Assembly (NCBI GenBank): GCA_050180235.1
Contig: JBFXEJ010000021.1
Coordinates: forward strand, 1-63,307
DNA: 63,307 nucleotides
Origin: JAABRU01 sp050180235
GTDB taxonomy: Bacteria > Desulfobacterota > Desulfobacteria > Desulfobacterales > Desulfococcaceae
Direction: 5' to 3'
Shown: in pieces, positions 60,355 through 63,307 of the stretch
Numbering within the stretch: position 1 is the first letter of the stretch
How the letters are laid out: each line of letters opens with the position of its first letter
Translations under genes and position numbers: made by a program
Notes under the pieces: model-generated
What the model was told of the DNA's origin: nothing
Databases searched by the model: none
The model's input: only the letters and a program-made list of their open reading frames with translations

Positions 60355-60806
60355 TGCTGTGAGCCCCGCGTGCTGTTTCCGTTTTCTCTGCCATTTGCAA
60401 AAATTTTCCCATGTTCGGGATGGTTATGGCAGAAAATACGGTACAGGACATATCCGTATATGCCCAGATTAAGAACTGTCACAAGAATTCCCAGAACAAT
60501 CTGATCACTGCGGCCCAGTTCTGCGGGATACAGTACCGGAATGATATAATGTTCAACAAAACCGGTTTCATATCCCATCTTTCCCCCTTTCCCGCGCAGC
60601 CATATTTCCAGATGGGTCAGAGGACATATCTGCCCGGAAAATTCGGCATATGCTGCCCACAGCACAGCCGGAACATGCAGCCGTGCCATGCGCGGATACC
60701 GCAGCAGGGTCAGTCCGCCAAATACTGCAAAAAGGACAAAAATAAAATGGCATATCACTACCATATCTGCTGTCAGACGGTAAAGCATTTTCTGTATCCG
60801 TATCAT
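60351..60806 (-). CDS. DUF2784 integral membrane protein
   Basis: 151 residues with four membrane helices and the DUF2784 hallmarks (ICPLTHLEIWLR, EHYIIPVLYP). Role unknown. Its stop overlaps the ATG of the giant kinase, so expression is coupled. The 5' end lies in the left arm of a perfect 22-bp inverted repeat (60805-60854), so the ribosome-binding region is in a hairpin. Confidence 0.88.
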   Translation of the reverse strand: MIRIQKMLYRLTADMVVICHFIFVLFAVFGGLTLLRYPRMARLHVPAVLWAAYAEFSGQICPLTHLEIWLRGKGGKMGYETGFVEHYIIPVLYPAELGRSDQIVLGILVTVLNLGIYGYVLYRIFCHNHPEHGKIFANGRENGNSTRGSQH

Positions 60807-60854
60807 ACCGGTTCTTCATTGATTTTCTGAAAAAAATCAATGAAGAACCGGTAT
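60805..60854. repeat. Minimal family B element: perfect 22-bp inverted repeat
   Basis: ATACCGGTTCTTCATTGATT(TT) at 60805-60826 and its exact complement at 60833-60854, six-base loop. The two ends match the termini of family B with no interior. It overlaps the start codon region of the DUF2784 gene by two bases and shares its last bases with a family A copy. Confidence 0.85.
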
Positions 60855-60994
60855 AAGGTGATTTCCATTAAAGATTATACCGTTTTTCGTAGGGTGGGCA
60901 CGGCTTTTTGTGCCCACCGTTTCAGCAGGACGGCGGGCACAAAAAGCCGTGCCCACCCTACAATATGGTACATTTTTTCATGGAAATCGCCTAA
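60853..60994 (+). repeat. Dispersed repeat family A, copy 5, 142 bp
   Basis: TAAGGTGATTTCCATTAAAG to ATGGAAATCGCCTAA; full-length with intact palindromic core. It lies upstream of the DUF2784-kinase-thiE operon and may supply or block its promoter. Confidence 0.88.
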
Positions 60995-60999
60995 GACAT

Positions 61000-61028
61000 T
61001 TAAATTTTAATCATTTCGTGCAGACCGG
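61000..61028 (-). pseudogene. 29-bp relic of the P-loop NTPase gene 3' end
   Basis: Read on the minus strand it encodes TGLHEMIKI and a stop, matching the end GLHELVKI of the pseudogene at 52421. It differs at about three of 29 bases. Too short to prove alone, but the identical TTAAATTTTAA..CGTGCAGACC string supports it. The rest of 60995-61255 shows only a GGATTCCGGCTTTTGCCGGA palindrome (about 61195-61215). Confidence 0.5.
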
Positions 61029-61255
61029 TTACCGGATTTCTGATATGCCGGAAGGTGTTTCAGGCTGTGAATCTTCGGAAGAATGGAATTCTCTGATTTA
61101 AACGTCTCAAAAAAAGCAGTGCTTATATGCAGCGGTAAAAACCACTGTCGTCATAACAGCGAAAGCCGGCATCCGGAACATTCTGATATTGCTGGATTCC
61201 GGCTTTTGCCGGAATTACGGTGAAACCGCATAACTTTCTGACTTCATGTTTATTC

Positions 61256-61657
61256 TCACATCTCCTGCAAAATTTTTTTCACAGTATTGCCATCCGCAGT
61301 GGCCCCGAAATGCTGCATAATATCCCGCATGGACTGCATTTTGTTTTTGTATTTGGAAAAATCCACATTTGCCTGAATCCATGCCCGGATGTCCTCCTCT
61401 GCCGCCATTTTCGGCAGATAGGTTTCAATAATGCGGATAAACGGTGAGTCCCCTGTTACGCCGGATTTCTCCAGGGTTTCTCTTTCAGATTTGATGAGTT
61501 TTTTCAGCACAGATACCACTTCCGCATCAGAAAGCTCCTTGTTTTCCTGTCTTCCGAATTCTCCCATAATAACCCGGATGGTGCTCTTTCTGTCCTCATC
61601 CTTTTCCTTCATGGCTGTTTTCAAATCGCCTTTGATCTTTTCCTGCAAAGTTGTCAT
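61256..61657 (-). CDS. GatB/YqeY domain protein
   Basis: 133 residues from ATG 61657 (AAAGGAT upstream). YqeY family, related to the tail of GatB: TTLQEKIKGDLKTAMKEKD at the N-terminus, LKKLIKSERETLEKSG, and the end DGNTVKKILQE. Helical, cytoplasmic; probably tRNA-associated, role not fully known. Confidence 0.9.
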   Translation of the reverse strand: MTTLQEKIKGDLKTAMKEKDEDRKSTIRVIMGEFGRQENKELSDAEVVSVLKKLIKSERETLEKSGVTGDSPFIRIIETYLPKMAAEEDIRAWIQANVDFSKYKNKMQSMRDIMQHFGATADGNTVKKILQEM

Positions 61658-61739
61658 GTTCTTATCCTTTCCTTTTGCCGGTTTTTCCAAACCGCCCTGA
61701 CAAAAAAATAATATTAATAATTAAAAATAGTTATGGGTT

Positions 61740-61849
61740 TTAGATGATTTCCATTAAAGATTATACCGTTTTTCGTAGGGCGGGCAAGGCTTTTTGTGCC
61801 CACCTTTTCAGCTGCAATATGGTACATTTTTTCATGGAAATCACCTTAA
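61740..61849 (+). repeat. Family A, copy 6, internally deleted (110 bp)
   Basis: TTAGATGATTTCCATTAAAG start and ATGGAAATCACCTTAA end, but the right arm of the palindrome (GGCGGGCACAAAAAGCCGTG in other copies) is missing. Degenerate copy. Confidence 0.8.
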
Positions 61850-61975
61850 TCTGCCCACACCCAAAAAACTGCCGAAAGATTGGTACTGCATATTTTAACT
61901 GATATTGCACAGTTTTTTTAAAAATCAGGAAGTTACTTGCTCTTTTTTTCCGGTGCAGGCAGGAATCCGCTTATT

Positions 61976-63307
61976 TCAGACGGTTTCAGACGGTTTTGGA
62001 TGCCGGCTTCCGTTTTTCCTGTGCTTCAGCAAAGGTACAAACACCTCTGCTGCAAGGCTCTGAAAGGATGTGTCCAAAGCTGTTTCCGCAGGTTCACAGT
62101 GACAGAAGCAGTGCCGGAAATAAGAATTTTCCTCTTCTCCCGGACGATATCCGCTGCACCATATTTTCCGTGCCTGAGAAAGTGCCTCTTCAGCAGACTT
62201 TCCCTTTGCGATAATCTCTGCATATGCCAGAGCAGAATCGGGAAAAAATCTCACCGGGTATTCCAGCCCCTCGCAGTAGATACACATGAGTTTTTCCAAA
62301 ATTTCCAAAGCATTGTCAGGAATATCATATTCCCATGCCAATATGCGTTTTTTTTCTGTTCCGACCAGCACTGTGGGAATATCAGCACCATTGGCACAGT
62401 TAAGAGCCAGATGGTGAATCCATGCCGTAAGATAATCCCATGACTTTATATCTGCATAGCGGTATCTGAGCATTGCCTGGGGAAAAAGATTGCTGATTTT
62501 TCCTGTCAGACGGAAACCGTTCACCTTCAGATCCAGTTCCCGGTACACGGGTTTGGCAAAATCGGCAAAGGAACGGATTTTTTTTGCAAATGCCTCTGTG
62601 CCGCGGCAGATTTCCTCATACCGGCATTGTCCGACTGCGCCGTGGGGAAGTTCCCCTGCTGCCTTCCGCAGAGAGAAAAGGTCTTTTGGATTAAATCCGG
62701 TCAGGTATTTTTCCACCAGTTTTTCACTCAGCCGGTATCTGTCCAGCCAATTGAGATCAAAGGGTTCTTTTTCCTCAATAACAGTGGATTTTTCCTCCAG
62801 GGCCACACCTATGCGGTGTCTGAAAAGAAATTTTGACGGATTTTTGTAAAACGCGCATAGTCTGTCCAAAGCAACATTTTTCCATTCTGTTCCGGCAGGG
62901 GACAGACGGCCTGATATAAAAGCCGGTTTCGGATCTCGTGCCTTAAGCATTTTCTGTGCAATACGGAAGTTTTCCTCTGAATAACTGAAAATCCGCTTGT
63001 CCGCTTTTTCCCCATCTTCCCGGAAACACGCGAGACTGAATGGCTGCAGCCGATGCTGTGCAAGGATATGCTCTTTGACAATGTCCCTGTTTTTTTCCGG
63101 CAGTTCAAATCCCTGAGAAATATAATCTGTCAGTTCACTTTCTGGACACATACAAAGGGGATGAAAACTGGAAAGTTCAAATCCCTGAGAAATATAATCT
63201 GTCAGTTCACTGACCAGCACAGACGGGGGAATGGGGGTGTTGTCATGCAGACTCTGTCCCACATAACTGATATAAAGTTTTTCCCGTGCAGAAAGGATGG
63301 ATTCCAG
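61976..63307 (-). CDS. recC: RecBCD subunit RecC, C-terminal part (5' end outside window)
   Basis: 443 residues visible; the frame is open to the window edge, and reads AREKLYISYVGQS, a RecC hallmark. RecC is the Chi-recognising subunit of the RecBCD helicase-nuclease. The C-terminal inactive nuclease-like domain starts with NPSKFLFRHRIGV. Residues near the top contain SELTDYISQGFEL twice, 24 residues apart, due to a 38-bp direct repeat. recB and recD are not in the window. Confidence 0.92.
   Translation of the reverse strand: MESILSAREKLYISYVGQSLHDNTPIPPSVLVSELTDYISQGFELSSFHPLCMCPESELTDYISQGFELPEKNRDIVKEHILAQHRLQPFSLACFREDGEKADKRIFSYSEENFRIAQKMLKARDPKPAFISGRLSPAGTEWKNVALDRLCAFYKNPSKFLFRHRIGVALEEKSTVIEEKEPFDLNWLDRYRLSEKLVEKYLTGFNPKDLFSLRKAAGELPHGAVGQCRYEEICRGTEAFAKKIRSFADFAKPVYRELDLKVNGFRLTGKISNLFPQAMLRYRYADIKSWDYLTAWIHHLALNCANGADIPTVLVGTEKKRILAWEYDIPDNALEILEKLMCIYCEGLEYPVRFFPDSALAYAEIIAKGKSAEEALSQARKIWCSGYRPGEEENSYFRHCFCHCEPAETALDTSFQSLAAEVFVPLLKHRKNGSRHPKPSETV
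63102..63211. repeat. 38-bp direct repeat causing a 24-aa duplication in recC
   Basis: Identical 38-base copies at 63102-63139 and 63174-63211, offset 72 bp, in frame. The copies encode SELTDYISQGFEL twice; the intervening segment is SSFHPLCMCPE. Confidence 0.88.

Overview
The window looks like a chromosomal segment of a Gram-negative, probably anaerobic, Desulfobacterota-type bacterium (Desulfobacterales-like; genus not resolvable from the sequence). Clues are selA (selenocysteine use), many large PAS/propeller hybrid kinases, a tmRNA tag ADDYNYAVAA, a giant DUF4347/cadherin-like surface protein, and intergenic regions crowded with small palindromic mobile repeats.

1-8686: the right part of an integrated filamentous phage (inovirus). 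From the left edge it carries a TspB/pIII-like adsorption protein (cut by the window), a pVI/DUF2523-like membrane protein, a Zot/pI assembly ATPase and a small secreted/membrane protein. Opposed to these are a repressor and a DUF4124 envelope protein. Rightward from a palindromic operator run a Cro-like protein, small ORFs (one of 33 aa) and a DUF3102-like protein. A non-coding block with two large inverted repeats follows, then a tyrosine integrase that ends 58 bp from the 3' CCA end of the tmRNA gene ssrA (8687-9041, minus), which is the likely attachment site. No Rep and no major coat gene are visible; they may lie left of the window.

9365-12485: lipoprotein, double-DUF350 membrane protein and membrane-anchored spermidine-synthase-like protein, an apparent operon.

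12838-29251: what I consider the most interesting locus. It holds a TolC-like outer-membrane lipoprotein fused to a rubredoxin-like zinc/iron knuckle and a SPOR domain, a 1654-aa DUF4347/cadherin-like surface protein starting with a LEPR-like motif, a MEDS sensor with a four-PAS hybrid kinase, and three adaptor proteins: an M50 protease-HlyD fusion, a periplasmic HlyD, and a GAF-TM-HlyD fusion. It has the parts of a type I-like exporter for the giant protein, but no ABC ATPase is present; the M50 membrane protease occupies that place.

29252-42647: accessory and housekeeping mix. It includes a chemoreceptor, a one-polypeptide restriction-modification enzyme flanked by repeats, a degenerate-GGDEF/TPR protein overlapping selA, a hypothetical, surE, an amidohydrolase, a gamma carbonic anhydrase and a small hypothetical. 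42738-52257: groES-groEL, an FmdB-type zinc ribbon, a copper P-type ATPase, a class V aminotransferase and a PhoB/PhoR pair.

52258-63307: decayed accessory DNA (a P-loop NTPase pseudogene and a frameshifted PD-(D/E)XK pseudogene), an Rpn-type nuclease, then DUF2784-giant propeller kinase-thiE as an overlapping operon, a YqeY protein, and the 3' end of recC with an internal 24-aa duplication.

Several dispersed repeat families punctuate the host part. Family A is 142 bp with ends TTAGGTGATTTCCAT (six copies). Family E is 108 bp with related ends (two copies). Family B has ATACCAATTCGCCATTGA-type ends and is sometimes nested. Family C is an AAACCCTAAGGGTTTT palindrome (four copies). Family D is a CCCGGTTCAGACAGT unit. 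They often abut or sit inside each other.
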